From Rhodococcus jostii NBRC 16295 (lineage in GTDB: Bacteria; Actinomycetota; Actinomycetes; Mycobacteriales; Mycobacteriaceae), in the NCBI RefSeq assembly GCF_001894825.1, contig NZ_BCWY01000006.1, forward strand, positions 62,001-126,000: a stretch of 64,000 bases of DNA. Direction: 5' to 3'. The translations under genes and the position numbers were made by a program. The stretch's first letter is position 1; the number at the start of each line of letters is the position of its first letter. Positions 54,462 to 63,383 of this stretch are shown piece by piece. The notes under the pieces are model-generated. The model had not been told where the DNA came from. It saw only the letters and a program-made list of their open reading frames with translations, and ran no database searches.

Positions 54462-54806
54462 TCAAGTCGTCAATCGGAATCCGAGCCAGGCGGCGGCCAG
54501 TCCGAATGCCACACTCGCGACCACGTACACGAGGGAGGTGAGCGCGAGCCGGATCCGCGCGAGGCCCACCGATTCCACCGCGAACGTCGAATAGGTGGTC
54601 AGTCCGCCGCAGAATCCCGTGCCGAGGAGGGCGAAGGTCTGCGCCGACATCGACGCCCCGGACAGCAGTCCGAGGATCAGGCAGCCGGCGACGTTCACGA
54701 CGAAGGTGGCCACTGGAAAGCTGCGGTACGAGTCGACGTACCGGCCTGTGAGGTAACGCGTCGTGGCACCGAGCGCACCACCGAGCGCCACGAGCAGAAC
54801 GGTCAT
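54462..54806 (-). CDS. crcB: Fluoride ion channel CrcB/Fluc (second subunit)
   Basis: 114 residues, four helices. Fluc motifs [33 protein letters not shown] and [15 protein letters not shown]. Start ATG overlaps the stop of the upstream paralog by 4 bp (ATGA). Two adjacent, different crcB genes usually form a heterodimeric dual-topology fluoride channel. No fluoride riboswitch was recognised upstream. Confidence 0.94.
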   Translation of the reverse strand: MTVLLVALGGALGATTRYLTGRYVDSYRSFPVATFVVNVAGCLILGLLSGASMSAQTFALLGTGFCGGLTTYSTFAVESVGLARIRLALTSLVYVVASVAFGLAAAWLGFRLTT

Positions 54807-55174
54807 GCGACGGCCTTCCGCGTACGCCGGTGCCGGTACAGGTGGCCGACGAGCATGCCCAGCCGCGCCGCGAGCAGCGCGGGTATCAGGGTCGCCACGA
54901 CGTAGAGCGCCGCGGTGGCCGCGTTCTCCCGCACGGCGTCCACTGCGAAGGTCGAGAAGGTGGTGAATCCGCCGAGCACACCGACTCCGAGGAACAGCCG
55001 CCACAACCGGTCCGGCCCGAGGACCTCGGCCAGGCAGCCGAGCAGAAGTGAACCGACCACGTTGATCACGAGGACGGTCCAGATGCCCGGCCACAGCTCG
55101 GACAGGAGGAATCTCGCGGACGCACCGAGGGCACCGCCCAGCGCGACCACGGCCACGGGCTTCGTCAGGGACAC
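54803..55174 (-). CDS. crcB: Fluoride ion channel CrcB/Fluc (first subunit)
   Basis: 123 residues, four helices: GGALGASARFLLSEL, WTVLVINVVGSLLLGCLAEVLG, GVLGGFTTFSTFAVDAV, and a basic C-terminus [13 protein letters not shown] start. Pairs with the following paralog; positively charged ends differ between the two, as expected for opposite topologies. Upstream is the ssrA terminator. Confidence 0.94.
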   Translation of the reverse strand: MSLTKPVAVVALGGALGASARFLLSELWPGIWTVLVINVVGSLLLGCLAEVLGPDRLWRLFLGVGVLGGFTTFSTFAVDAVRENAATAALYVVATLIPALLAARLGMLVGHLYRHRRTRKAVA

Positions 55175-55227
55175 GGCTCACATCGTGTCACGGCGACGCC
55201 GCGGGTCGTTCGAACTCCACCAGGCAC

Positions 55228-55267
55228 AAAAAATCCGGGCCGGACACCTGGTGGTGTCCGACCCGGA
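55228..55267 (-). terminator. Rho-independent terminator of ssrA
   Basis: Stem TCCGGG-C-CGGACACC (55234-55248) with GGTGTCCG-A-CCCGGA (55253-55267), one internal mismatch, loop TGGT, followed on the minus strand by six U (55228-55233). Begins 4 bp after the tmRNA 3' end. Textbook terminator. Confidence 0.92.
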
Positions 55268-55270
55268 CCT

Positions 55271-55642
55271 TGGTGGAGCTGCCGGGAATTGAACCCGGGT
55301 CCTCCGCAGCAAAGCTAGGGCTTCTCCGTGTGCAGTTTGCTATGCCTCTACTTGGATCTCCCAGTCTCGCAAACAAGCCAGGATGACGATCCCAGTCGCT
55401 GTTGGTTGTCCCATTCGACTCCGCGACCGAGTCGAACGGTAAAGCCCTCTAGCTGATGCCAGTACCCGGACCGAGGGCGAACCCGGACTGACAGACACGC
55501 AGTCGCTACTTAGGCAGCGAGTGCGTAGTCGCGCTGATTGGAATCGGCGCTTATATGTTTGCAGCGACGCTCACGGTGGTCTCTTGCCTGCACCGACACG
55601 CTTCCCCTACCTCAACGTACGCAGTCGAAACCGTTCAGCCCC
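55271..55642 (-). ncRNA. ssrA: Transfer-messenger RNA (tmRNA)
   Basis: 372 nt. The 5' end GGGGCTGAACGGTTTCGAC pairs with the 3' CAGCTCC; the T arm GGACCCGGGTTCAATTCCCGG and an encoded CCA complete the alanyl tRNA-like domain. The tag reading frame (55510-55548) encodes ADSNQRDYALAA followed by TAA, very close to the mycobacterial tag. Rescues stalled ribosomes with SmpB, encoded 1 kb upstream on the same strand. Confidence 0.97.
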
Positions 55643-55737
55643 GTACGTGCCCCACGAGTCTCGCGGGGCCACCTAGTGTAACGCGAACATCGTCCGGAAT
55701 CATCCCGATATTGCCTACCGGTGCCCTTGGGCGTGTT

Positions 55738-56580
55738 TCAGCTGGCCACGGCGATCATCGCGACGGCGGCGAGGGCGAGGAGCATGCCCGCCTGCTGCAT
55801 CTTGCTCACCCGTTCCCCGAGCATCACCATCGCCAGCAGCACCGTGGCGGCGGGGTAGAGCGACCCGATGACACTCACGAGTGACAGCAGCCCGCCCTGG
55901 AATGCGTACATCATGGCGGCGTTGGCCAGGACGTCGAGGAAACTCACGTACACGGCGAGCTTGAGGGGTTCGCCGTGCGGCAGCACGAAATGGCCGGCGG
56001 ACAACGCGACGAGCCACACCACCGCGGTCGCCGCGGCACGCGACACGGCGAGCGCCCACATCCCGCCGTCGTCACCGATCTGGTGCAACGAGACGAACGA
56101 GAGCGCGAACGCGATGCCGGATCCGACGGTGAGCAGCGCCACGGTCCGGGTGAAGCGCAACACCCTGCCCCCGGCGACCTCGCCCGCGGTCTCGTCGGGA
56201 GATTCCCGGCTGACGAGGACGACGGCCACGAGCGCCACCACGATGCCGATGAACGCGATCGGCCCGGGCCGCTCACCGAACACGAGCCCGATCAGTACCG
56301 GAATACCGGCAACCAGCACGGCCGTCAGCGGCGACACCACCGACATCGGCCCCGACGCCAGCGCGAGATAGAACCACCAGACCGCCACGCCCCCGGCCAC
56401 TCCGGCCAGGGCTCCCCAGACGACGGAGGTGGTGGTGAGGGTGCCGCCGGCGAACGGAGCGATCACGAGCACGATCAGCAGCGACAGCGGATACGACACG
56501 ATGACGACCCGGAGGGCCGCCACCCGGCGGGACGCGACTCCCCCGACGAAATCGCTCACGCCGTAACCGATCGCGGCCAC
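55738..56580 (-). CDS. EamA/DMT family transporter
   Basis: 280 residues, ten hydrophobic helices, duplicated EamA fold (YLALASGPMSVVSPLTAVLVAGIPVLIGLVFGERP; GGLLSLVSVIGSLYPAATVLLAMVMLGERVSKMQQAGMLLALAAVAMI). Exporter of small metabolites, substrate unknown. The annotated GTG at 56580 cuts the first helix. A CTG at 56604 would add TSILLALV and overlap the smpB stop as CTGA; this may be the real start. Lies between smpB and ssrA. Confidence 0.87.
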   Translation of the reverse strand: MAAIGYGVSDFVGGVASRRVAALRVVIVSYPLSLLIVLVIAPFAGGTLTTTSVVWGALAGVAGGVAVWWFYLALASGPMSVVSPLTAVLVAGIPVLIGLVFGERPGPIAFIGIVVALVAVVLVSRESPDETAGEVAGGRVLRFTRTVALLTVGSGIAFALSFVSLHQIGDDGGMWALAVSRAAATAVVWLVALSAGHFVLPHGEPLKLAVYVSFLDVLANAAMMYAFQGGLLSLVSVIGSLYPAATVLLAMVMLGERVSKMQQAGMLLALAAVAMIAVAS

Positions 56581-56600
56581 GAGCGCGAGCAGGATGGAGG

Positions 56601-57074
56601 TCAGCGCATGCCCTTGACTCGGCGTCCGAGTTCGCGGGTCACCTCGCGCTCGGCGGTTCGCCTGGCCAGATCCTGGCGCTTGTCGTAATCCTGCTTACCC
56701 TTCGCGAGCGCGAGCTCCACCTTGACCTTGCCGTCGGAGAAGTACATCGACAGCGGAACCAGGGTCTGGTTGCCCTCGCGGGTCTTGCCGACGAGGTGCT
56801 CGATCTCCCGCTTGTGCAGCAGCAACTTCCGGGTGCGGCGCGGCGCGTGATTGGTCCACGTTCCCTGGGTGTACTCGGGGATGTGCAGTCCGCGCAGCCA
56901 CACCTCGCCGTCGTCGACGGTGGCGAACGCGTCGACCAGCGACGCCTTGCCCTCGCGGAGGCTCTTCACCTCGGTGCCGAGGAGGGCGATGCCCGCCTCG
57001 TAGACGTCGAGGATGCTGTAGTTGTGACGCGCCTTGCGGTTGGTCGCAATGACCTTGCGGCCCTTTTCCTTCAC
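56601..57074 (-). CDS. smpB: SsrA-binding protein SmpB
   Basis: 157 residues; OB fold with [40 protein letters not shown] at the start, and the C-terminal basic tail [27 protein letters not shown] that enters the mRNA channel. GTG start. Brings tmRNA to stalled ribosomes. Downstream of ftsEX and upstream of ssrA, as around Rv3100c. Confidence 0.97.
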   Translation of the reverse strand: MKEKGRKVIATNRKARHNYSILDVYEAGIALLGTEVKSLREGKASLVDAFATVDDGEVWLRGLHIPEYTQGTWTNHAPRRTRKLLLHKREIEHLVGKTREGNQTLVPLSMYFSDGKVKVELALAKGKQDYDKRQDLARRTAEREVTRELGRRVKGMR

Positions 57075-57150
57075 GTTCCGGGCCTTTCAGTCCGCGATGT
57101 CCGAGGTGAACAGTTCGTATCCTCCAGCATAGGAGAAGGAGCAAGGCGAA

Positions 57151-58056
57151 TTATTCGCGGACGTACAAGCGCAGGGTCACGTAGGCGGTGACCGCCGCCA
57201 TTCCGACGCCCACCAGCACCAGTACCGGTGAGACGAACAGCACGTCACTATTGGAGATCCGGGCGACGATGTTGGCTTCGTAGACGTCCGACAGCACGTC
57301 GTCGATGAACATGTTCTTCGCGGTGAACAGCCCGACGATGGCCAGCACGGCACCCACCAGGGCGGCGACCACCGCCTCGAGCAGGAACGGCAACTGCGTG
57401 TACCAGCGGGTGGCGCCGACCAACCTCATGATGCCGACCTCGGTGCGCCGGGTGAAGGCCGCGATCTGAACCATGTTCGCGATCAGCAGAATTGCGGCCA
57501 CGGCCTGCACGATCGCGATCGCGAACGCGGCGTTGCGCACACCGTTGAGCACACTGAAGAGACGCTCCACCAGCTCGCGCTGGTTGAGGACGCTCTCGAC
57601 ACCCGGGCGGGTGCCGAAATTCTCGTTGATCACCCCGAAACGCTCGGGATCGCTCAGCTTCACCTTGAACGACGCCGGGAAGCTGTCGGGGCTGACGAGC
57701 GCGGCGAGTTCCGGCTGGTCCTTGAACACCCGCTCCGTCGCGTCCTTCACGGCGTCGTCCCGGTTCAGGTACTCCACAGACACCACCGACGGCGTCTCCT
57801 CCAGTTCCTTGCGCAGCACACTGCAGATCTCCCCCTCGCAGCCCGGATCGGACGTGGAGATGTCGTCGGTGAGGAAGATCTGCACCTCGACGCGGTCCAG
57901 GAAGATCTGCTGCGTCTTGCCGGCCATCTGCACCACCAGCAGCCCGCTGCCGAACAGGCCCAGGGAGATCGCGGTGGTGAGGATCATCGCGATGGTCATG
58001 GTGACGTTGCGACGGAGGCCGGTCAGGACCTCACTGAAAATGAAACTGGCACGCAT
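57151..58056 (-). CDS. ftsX: Cell division protein FtsX
   Basis: 301 residues from ATG 58056 (MRASFIFSEVLTGLRRNVTM). Four transmembrane helices, a large extracytoplasmic loop after the first with a Cys pair (DPGCEGEICSVL), and the C-terminal FtsX core (RRTEVGIMRLVGATRWYTQLPFLLEAVVAALVGAVLA). With FtsE activates peptidoglycan hydrolases (RipC in mycobacteria) at the septum. The first 34 residues of the longer frame are not plausible. Confidence 0.96.
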   Translation of the reverse strand: MRASFIFSEVLTGLRRNVTMTIAMILTTAISLGLFGSGLLVVQMAGKTQQIFLDRVEVQIFLTDDISTSDPGCEGEICSVLRKELEETPSVVSVEYLNRDDAVKDATERVFKDQPELAALVSPDSFPASFKVKLSDPERFGVINENFGTRPGVESVLNQRELVERLFSVLNGVRNAAFAIAIVQAVAAILLIANMVQIAAFTRRTEVGIMRLVGATRWYTQLPFLLEAVVAALVGAVLAIVGLFTAKNMFIDDVLSDVYEANIVARISNSDVLFVSPVLVLVGVGMAAVTAYVTLRLYVRE

Positions 58057-58135
58057 CGGGGAATCAGAGTCCTTCGTAGACGACTGGGGGACAGTGGCTG
58101 GGGGACAGTACTGAAGCTGGAGTGCAGGGAGGGCG

Positions 58136-58825
58136 CTAACGCCCCACGCCGTACACACCCCGAGCCTCGTCGCGCACCACTCTGCCGAGGTCCAGTTCCA
58201 CCACGCGGCGGCGCATCGAGTCGACGATGTGGTGGTCGTGGGTCGCCATCACCACCGTCGTCCCGGTGCGGTTGATCCGTTCGAGCAGCAGCATGATGTC
58301 CTGGCTCGTCTCCGGGTCGAGGTTGCCGGTGGGCTCGTCGCACAGCAACACGAGCGGCCGGTTCACGAACGCCCGCGCGATGGCGACACGCTGCTGTTCA
58401 CCGCCCGACAGTTCGGTGGGGAGTCGATCGGCCTTGCCGGACAAACCGACCATCTCGAGCACCTCCGGGACGGTCCGGGAGATCATCGCGCGCGGCTTCC
58501 CGATCACCTCGAGCGCGAACGCGACGTTCTCGGACACGGTCTTCTTCTGGAGGAGCCGGAAGTCCTGGAAGACGACGCCCATGCTCTGCCGCAGCTTCGG
58601 CACACGCCGGGCGGAGAGCTTGTTGACGTGGAAATCCGCGATGTGAATGTCACCCGACGTCGGCGACTCCTCCTTGAGGAGCAGGCGCATGAAGGTCGAC
58701 TTTCCCGAGCCCGACGGGCCGATGAGGAAGACGAACTCGCCTTTGTCCACCTCGACGCTCACCTTGTCCAAGGCGGGCCTCGTGGAGGTCTTGTACGACT
58801 TCGACACATTCTCGACGCTGATCAC
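58136..58825 (-). CDS. ftsE: Cell division ATP-binding protein FtsE
   Basis: 229 residues, ABC ATPase: Walker [11 protein letters not shown] (36-45), [12 protein letters not shown] (Q-loop), signature [14 protein letters not shown], Walker [14 protein letters not shown], His switch [10 protein letters not shown]. Powers the FtsEX complex. Precedes ftsX by 79 bp on the same strand; equals Rv3102c. Confidence 0.97.
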   Translation of the reverse strand: MISVENVSKSYKTSTRPALDKVSVEVDKGEFVFLIGPSGSGKSTFMRLLLKEESPTSGDIHIADFHVNKLSARRVPKLRQSMGVVFQDFRLLQKKTVSENVAFALEVIGKPRAMISRTVPEVLEMVGLSGKADRLPTELSGGEQQRVAIARAFVNRPLVLLCDEPTGNLDPETSQDIMLLLERINRTGTTVVMATHDHHIVDSMRRRVVELDLGRVVRDEARGVYGVGR

Positions 58826-58879
58826 GAGGAGCCAGTCTAGACGTTATCGAACAGTGACCAAATGGAGCGACGCGCGGCG

Positions 58880-59341
58880 TCATCCCCCACTCTGCGGTGT
58901 CACCGACGTCGTCGGGACGGAAGACGTGGTCGGCGGTGTGCCCGTCGCCGCAGGCGGGAACGGGTTGGGAATCCCGAACGGCAGCGTCGGAGTCGTCGTC
59001 ACCTGACTGGTCCCGGTGGGCGCCGTCTGCTGCGGCGTCGGTTCGGGTGTCGACTCGGTCGTCGTGAGCGTTTCCGACGTCGGCTCCGTGGTGTACTCGG
59101 TCGTCGACGGCGCGAACGTGGTCTCCGGGGCGGGTGCCTCCCTGGTGGGAACGACCGCCGGCGCGACGGGCCCCTGGACCACCTCTTCGGCGGGGTTGAG
59201 GTACGTGTACAGCGTGTACAGCACCACCCACAGGATGCACAGCGCCAACGTCGACGTCCGCACCCGGCCGCCCAATATCTTGGCGGGAAGGACGGACGAG
59301 TGCAGGATCCGGTCGAGCCCCCGCCGGGGTTCGTCGGTCAT
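58880..59341 (-). CDS. Pro/Thr-rich single-pass membrane protein
   Basis: 153 residues. A cytoplasmic N-terminus with RRGLDRILHS, one transmembrane helix (TSTLALCILWVVLYTLYTYL, about 29-48), then a low-complexity extracytoplasmic tail of Thr, Pro and Glu repeats (TTEPTSETLTTTESTPEPTP). Possibly wall-spanning or glycosylated. ATGA overlap with the MscS stop. Equivalent in position to Rv3103c beside ftsEX; a link to division is a guess. Confidence 0.85.
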   Translation of the reverse strand: MTDEPRRGLDRILHSSVLPAKILGGRVRTSTLALCILWVVLYTLYTYLNPAEEVVQGPVAPAVVPTREAPAPETTFAPSTTEYTTEPTSETLTTTESTPEPTPQQTAPTGTSQVTTTPTLPFGIPNPFPPAATGTPPTTSSVPTTSVTPQSGG

Positions 59342-60234
59342 CCCTCGCCCTCCGCTACCTGAACCGTCTGGAGGTCCGGCTCGACGGTGATCCCCTGTCG
59401 CCTCATCGCGGTGGCGATGCGCACGCGCAGGGCGCGGCCGACCTGGAACTGCTTACCCGGCAGAGTCCGCGCCACGACGCGAACGCTGACCTCGTCGACA
59501 GTCAGACTCTCCACTCCCATCACAGTCGGCTCGTCGAGCAGTAGTTTCTTCAGTCCGCGATCCGCGAAGGCCTCGACACCGACCTGGTGGAGCACCTCGT
59601 TGACCCGGTTGATGTCGGACGAGGCGGGTACGGGCACGTCGATCACGGCCCGCGCCCAGTCCTTGGACAGGTTGACGGCCTTGACGATCTGGCCGTTGGG
59701 AACGGTGATGACCTCACCGTCCGAATTCCGCATCCGTGTGACGCGGAGCGTGACGTCCTCGATCACGCCCTCGGCGTCCTCCGACGACCCCGTGACCGCC
59801 AACTGCACCGTGTCGCCGAACCCGTACTGCCGTTCGGTGATGATGAAGAATCCGGCCAGGATGTCCTGGACGACGCGCTGCGCGCCGAAGCCGAGCGCCG
59901 CACCCAGCACGGTCGCCGGTGCGACGAGGCTGCCGATCGGCAGATTCAGCTGGTCGAGCACCTTCATCGTCGCGATGACGTAGATGATCGTGATGATCAC
60001 CCAGGTGATGACCTGTGCCACCGAGTGCCGGTGCTTGGTGGCCTCGGATCGGACGAGGGCGTCGCCCTGCTTGTAGTTGTTGTCGATCCGGTCGGTGATC
60101 TTGCTGCCGCCCCAGTTGACGAGTCTCGCCATCAGGACGGCCCCGAGGACGGTGAGCGAGACCGCCAGCCCCGACGACGAGAGCCAGTCGAGTAGGTTCC
60201 GGGTCGGGGCGAACATCGCTGCCGTCGTCTCCAC
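59338..60234 (-). CDS. Small-conductance mechanosensitive channel MscS family
   Basis: 298 residues from GTG 60234; a GTG 12 codons earlier overlaps prfB. Two to three helices, then the MscS core helix LVAPATVLGAALGFGAQRVVQDILAGFFIITERQYGFGDTV and beta domain (VTRMRNSDGEVITVPNGQIVKAVNLSKDWARA). Opens on membrane tension. Equivalent to Rv3104c. Coupled to the Pro/Thr-rich protein. Confidence 0.92.
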   Translation of the reverse strand: METTAAMFAPTRNLLDWLSSSGLAVSLTVLGAVLMARLVNWGGSKITDRIDNNYKQGDALVRSEATKHRHSVAQVITWVIITIIYVIATMKVLDQLNLPIGSLVAPATVLGAALGFGAQRVVQDILAGFFIITERQYGFGDTVQLAVTGSSEDAEGVIEDVTLRVTRMRNSDGEVITVPNGQIVKAVNLSKDWARAVIDVPVPASSDINRVNEVLHQVGVEAFADRGLKKLLLDEPTVMGVESLTVDEVSVRVVARTLPGKQFQVGRALRVRIATAMRRQGITVEPDLQTVQVAEGEG

Positions 60235-60239
60235 GGGAA

Positions 60240-61346
60240 TCAGGACGCCTGATTCTCGCGCATCCGCCACCGGATGCCGGACTCGAGGAATCCGTCGATG
60301 TCGCCGTCGAGCACGGCGGACGGGTTGTTGACCTCGTACTCGGTGCGCAGGTCCTTGACCATCTGGTACGGGTGCAGCACGTACGACCGCATCTGGTTGC
60401 CCCAGGAACTGCCGCCGTCACCCTTGAGCGCATCCATCTCGGCGCGCTCCTCCTTGCGTTTGACCTCGAGCAGCTTGGCCTGCAGGACGCGCATCGCCGA
60501 CACCTTGTTCTGCAGCTGCGACTTCTCGTTCTGACAGGTCACGACGATGCCGGTCGGGATGTGCGTCAACCGGACCGCGGAGTCGGTGGTGTTGACGGAC
60601 TGACCACCGGGACCCGAGGAGCGGTACACGTCGACGCGGACGTCGTTCTCGTTGACGTCGATGTGGTCGGTGGTCTCGACCACGGGCAGGACCTCGACCT
60701 CGGCGAACGACGTCTGACGGCGGCCCTGGTTGTCGAACGGGCTGATCCGGACCAGCCGGTGCGTGCCCATCTCGACGGACAGGGTTCCGTAGCTGTACGG
60801 CGCCTTCACCGCGAACGTCGCGCTCTTGATGCCGGCTTCTTCGGCATACGAGGTGTCGTAGACCTCGACGCCGTAGCCGTGCTTCTCCGCCCAGCGGATG
60901 TACATCCGCATCAGCATCTCCGCCCAGTCGGCGGCGTCGACGCCACCGGCGCCGGAGCGGATGTTGACCAGCGCGTCACGCTCGTCGTATTCGCCGGAGA
61001 GCATCGTCTTGACTTCCATCGCGGCGATGTCTTCCCGCAGGCTGTGCCGTTCGGCGTCGGCGTCCGCTATCGCGTCGGCGCCCTCGTCCTCCGCGAGTTC
61101 GTAGAGCACCGGCATGTCGTCGAGCCGCGATCGCAGTTGCTCGACGCGGCGCAATTCGGCCTGGGAGTGCGACAGCTGGCTGGTGACCTGCTGGGCGTGC
61201 TCCTGGTCGTTCCACAGCTCGGGATCGGCGGCCTGGTGTTCGAGCTCGTCGATGCGGCGGCGCAACTCTTCTACGTCCAGCACCGATTCGACGGTACGGA
61301 GAGTGGTGTCGAGCTCGCTGAGGTCTGCGGATACGTCGGGATGCAC
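60240..61346 (-). CDS. prfB: Peptide chain release factor 2
   Basis: 368 residues from GTG 61346 ([16 protein letters not shown]), which aligns with the mycobacterial N-terminus; a TTG three codons earlier is less likely. SPF anticodon motif [11 protein letters not shown] and GGQ motif [15 protein letters not shown]. Reads UGA and UAA. One continuous frame: the E. coli programmed +1 frameshift is absent. Equals Rv3105c. Confidence 0.97.
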   Translation of the reverse strand: MHPDVSADLSELDTTLRTVESVLDVEELRRRIDELEHQAADPELWNDQEHAQQVTSQLSHSQAELRRVEQLRSRLDDMPVLYELAEDEGADAIADADAERHSLREDIAAMEVKTMLSGEYDERDALVNIRSGAGGVDAADWAEMLMRMYIRWAEKHGYGVEVYDTSYAEEAGIKSATFAVKAPYSYGTLSVEMGTHRLVRISPFDNQGRRQTSFAEVEVLPVVETTDHIDVNENDVRVDVYRSSGPGGQSVNTTDSAVRLTHIPTGIVVTCQNEKSQLQNKVSAMRVLQAKLLEVKRKEERAEMDALKGDGGSSWGNQMRSYVLHPYQMVKDLRTEYEVNNPSAVLDGDIDGFLESGIRWRMRENQAS

Positions 61347-61475
61347 GGTTCCCAAGGTTACCGGGTGCGGGCGGGGGCCCTGTCACCCCTTCGTCCCGGC
61401 GGAAGTCACCCCTTCCGATCACGTCGCGTGGAAGCATTGCCGGCACCGCACCCACCGCGTTCCATGCACGGGTAC

Positions 61476-61489
61476 GCACATGCATGTGC
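61476..61489. promoter_or_regulatory. Perfect 14-bp palindrome before canA
   Basis: GCACATGCATGTGC lies 23 bp upstream of the carbonic anhydrase start, in the gap to prfB. Size and position suit an operator. No regulator for it is evident nearby. Confidence 0.35.
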
Positions 61490-61512
61490 CGCCATCCCGG
61501 ACGGAGTCGACG

Positions 61513-62007
61513 ATGACCGTGACCGACCAGTACCTGAAGAACAACGAGGCCTACGCGGCCGGATTCACCGGGCCGCTCCCCCTCCCTCCCAGCAAGCACG
61601 TCGCGGTCCTCGCCTGCATGGACGCGCGCTTGGACGTCTACCGGATCCTCGGCATCGAGGAGGGCGAGTCGCACGTGATCCGCAACGCCGGCGGGGTGGT
61701 GACGGACGACGAGATCCGATCCCTCGCGATCAGCCAGCGACTGCTCGGCACCACAGAGATCATCCTGATCCACCACACCGACTGCGGGATGCTCACGTTC
61801 ACCGACGACGACTTCAAGAAGTCCATCCAGGAAGAGGTCGGGATCAAGCCGGCGTGGTCGGCCGAGGCATTCGCCGACCTCGACGAGGACGTCCGGCAGT
61901 CGCTGCGCCGGATCGAGTCCAGCCCGTTCATCACGGCAACCACCTCCCTCCGCGGGTTCGTCTTCGACGTCGCCACCGGAAAGCTCGCAGAAGTGAAGAT
62001 CGACTGA
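61513..62007 (+). CDS. canA: Beta-carbonic anhydrase
   Basis: 164 residues. Zinc ligands Cys 35 (VACMDAR-like ACMDAR), His 88 and Cys 91 (HHTDCGM), with the Asp 37/Arg 39 dyad. Very close to M. tuberculosis Rv1284 by length and order of motifs, so type I beta class. ATG giving MTVTDQYLKNNEAY; the longer frame overlaps prfB. Interconverts CO2 and bicarbonate. Confidence 0.96.
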   Translation: MTVTDQYLKNNEAYAAGFTGPLPLPPSKHVAVLACMDARLDVYRILGIEEGESHVIRNAGGVVTDDEIRSLAISQRLLGTTEIILIHHTDCGMLTFTDDDFKKSIQEEVGIKPAWSAEAFADLDEDVRQSLRRIESSPFITATTSLRGFVFDVATGKLAEVKID

Positions 62008-62056
62008 GTTCGCGCCGGCGCGGTACCAGTACGCGCTACGAGTAATCTGAGCGACC

Positions 62057-62845
62057 GTGACCGACCTCCACGCCGACCTGCAGCTCGCCCTCCGAATCGC
62101 CGACGAGGCGGACGCGATCACCAGGGCCCGATTCGGGGCGCTCGACCTCTCGGTCGACGACAAGCCGGACCTGACGCCGGTTACGGACGCCGACCTGGCC
62201 GTGGAACGGGCAGTTCGGGCGACGCTGGAATCCGAGCGGCCCGCGGACGCCGTCCTGGGTGAGGAGTTCGGCGGTGCCGCGCAGTTCTCGGGCCGGCAGT
62301 GGGTGGTCGACCCGATCGACGGCACCAAGAACTTCGTCCGGGGCGTCCCGATCTGGGCCACCCTGATCGCGCTGCTCGAGGACGGTGTTCCCACGGTGGG
62401 CGTCGTGAGTGCCCCGGCACTCGCGCGCCGTTGGTGGGCCGCGTCGGGTACCGGCGCCTGGTCGACGTTCGACGGGTCCGAGCCCGCTCGCCTCTCCGTG
62501 TCGGCCGTCGACCGACTGGGTTCGGCCAGCCTCACCTTCTCGAGCCTGTCGGGCTGGAAGGAACTGGGTATCCGCGAACAGTTCCTCACCCTCACCGACG
62601 ACGTGTGGCGGGTCCGCGGATTCGGCGACTTCTTCTCCTACTGCCTGCTCGCGGAGGGCGCCGTCGACATCGCCGCCGAGCCCGAGGTGTCGCTGTGGGA
62701 CCTCGCACCCCTCGACGTGCTGGTGCGCGAGGCCGGTGGCCGGTTCACCAACCTGGCCGGCGCCGACGGTCCGCACGGGGGCAGCGCACTGGCCACCAAC
62801 ACGCTGCTGCACGACGAGGCGCTGTCCCGACTGCGCTCGCACTGA
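62057..62845 (+). CDS. hisN: Histidinol-phosphatase / inositol monophosphatase family (HisN)
   Basis: 262 residues. Metal sites [15 protein letters not shown] and the third Asp in [17 protein letters not shown]. HisN removes phosphate from histidinol phosphate in actinobacteria; IMPase or fructose bisphosphatase activity cannot be ruled out. GTG start 49 bp after canA. Equivalent to Rv3137, two genes from fadE24 as here. Confidence 0.92.
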   Translation: MTDLHADLQLALRIADEADAITRARFGALDLSVDDKPDLTPVTDADLAVERAVRATLESERPADAVLGEEFGGAAQFSGRQWVVDPIDGTKNFVRGVPIWATLIALLEDGVPTVGVVSAPALARRWWAASGTGAWSTFDGSEPARLSVSAVDRLGSASLTFSSLSGWKELGIREQFLTLTDDVWRVRGFGDFFSYCLLAEGAVDIAAEPEVSLWDLAPLDVLVREAGGRFTNLAGADGPHGGSALATNTLLHDEALSRLRSH

Positions 62846-62951
62846 CGTCGGGGTAACACGGACAGATACTCCTGACAAGCTTCGGCGGAGGAGTCGGGTC
62901 CGGTCATCCTCGTCCCCGAGGAGGGCGGACCGCCGGTGTCCGTCACCAAAA

Positions 62952-63173
62952 ATGTCTCCTGAGCCGCGACTCCCGATTCCGCCGTTGGCGGCGTCGACAG
63001 TGGACGACGCCGGCGTCCGGCACTTCACACTCACCGCGCGAGCGGGCACGTCCGAGATCCGCATGCACGTCCCGGCCAGGTGCGACGGCGACCACGATAC
63101 GACCGAAGGCCTCGACCTGCCGAAAACGTATGGCCTGGACGATATTCCGCTGATCATTCAGAACAGGCGGTAG
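62952..63173 (+). pseudogene. Multicopper oxidase remnant
   Basis: 73 codons. The start MSPEPRLPIPPLAASTVDDAGVRHFTLTARAGTSE resembles the N-terminus of CotA/CueO-type multicopper oxidases. The sequence then jumps to MHVPARCDGDHD (compare the HGMHVPARMDGG copper region) and to LDLPKTYGLDDIPLIIQNRR (compare YGVDDIPLIVQDR), then stops. About 450 residues, and all but traces of the copper ligands, are missing. Internal in-frame deletions of a once complete gene are inferred from family knowledge. Confidence 0.6.
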
Positions 63174-63253
63174 GCCGGCGACACTCGGTACTCGCCGCGG
63201 AACGTGCTCGCGAGCAGCAGGAGAGACACGAGCACCACCGGCGCGAGACGCAT
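63158..63253 (-). other. Possible 31-residue hydrophobic peptide
   Basis: MRLAPVVLVSLLLLASTF then RGEYRVSPAYRLF would be a single membrane segment. It partly overlaps the multicopper oxidase remnant on the other strand and lacks a clear ribosome site. The frame stays open 20 codons upstream to a stop (LPTARRLRPL before the ATG), so it could be the broken 3' end of a membrane protein. Weak call. Confidence 0.2.
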
Positions 63254-63300
63254 GAGGGGACGCAGCCGGCGCGCCGTCGGGAGGGTCTTCGGCGGTGGAA

Positions 63301-63339
63301 CTTACTCGATAGTAGACACCAACCTTACCGCTGAGTAAG
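63301..63339. promoter_or_regulatory. Double operator-like site before fadE24
   Basis: Two TTAC-N6-GTA(A/G) elements, 63302-63315 (TTACTCGATAGTAG) and 63325-63338 (TTACCGCTGAGTAA), 23 bp apart; the outer CTTACTC and GAGTAAG also pair. The second resembles the etfB site at 11 of 14 positions. Located 45-80 bp before fadE24, over the probable promoter. Confidence 0.55.
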
Positions 63340-63383
63340 ATAGATCGTGTCCACGCCCGAACACCGAGAAACAGCTGGTGATC

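Noticed and set aside
55175-55270. Fluoride riboswitch upstream of crcB
   Set aside because: No conserved GGxGAUGG-type core was seen; the hairpin there is the ssrA terminator.
61200-61346. Programmed frameshift in prfB
   Set aside because: The gene is open throughout, with no in-frame UGA after a CUU-like slippery site.
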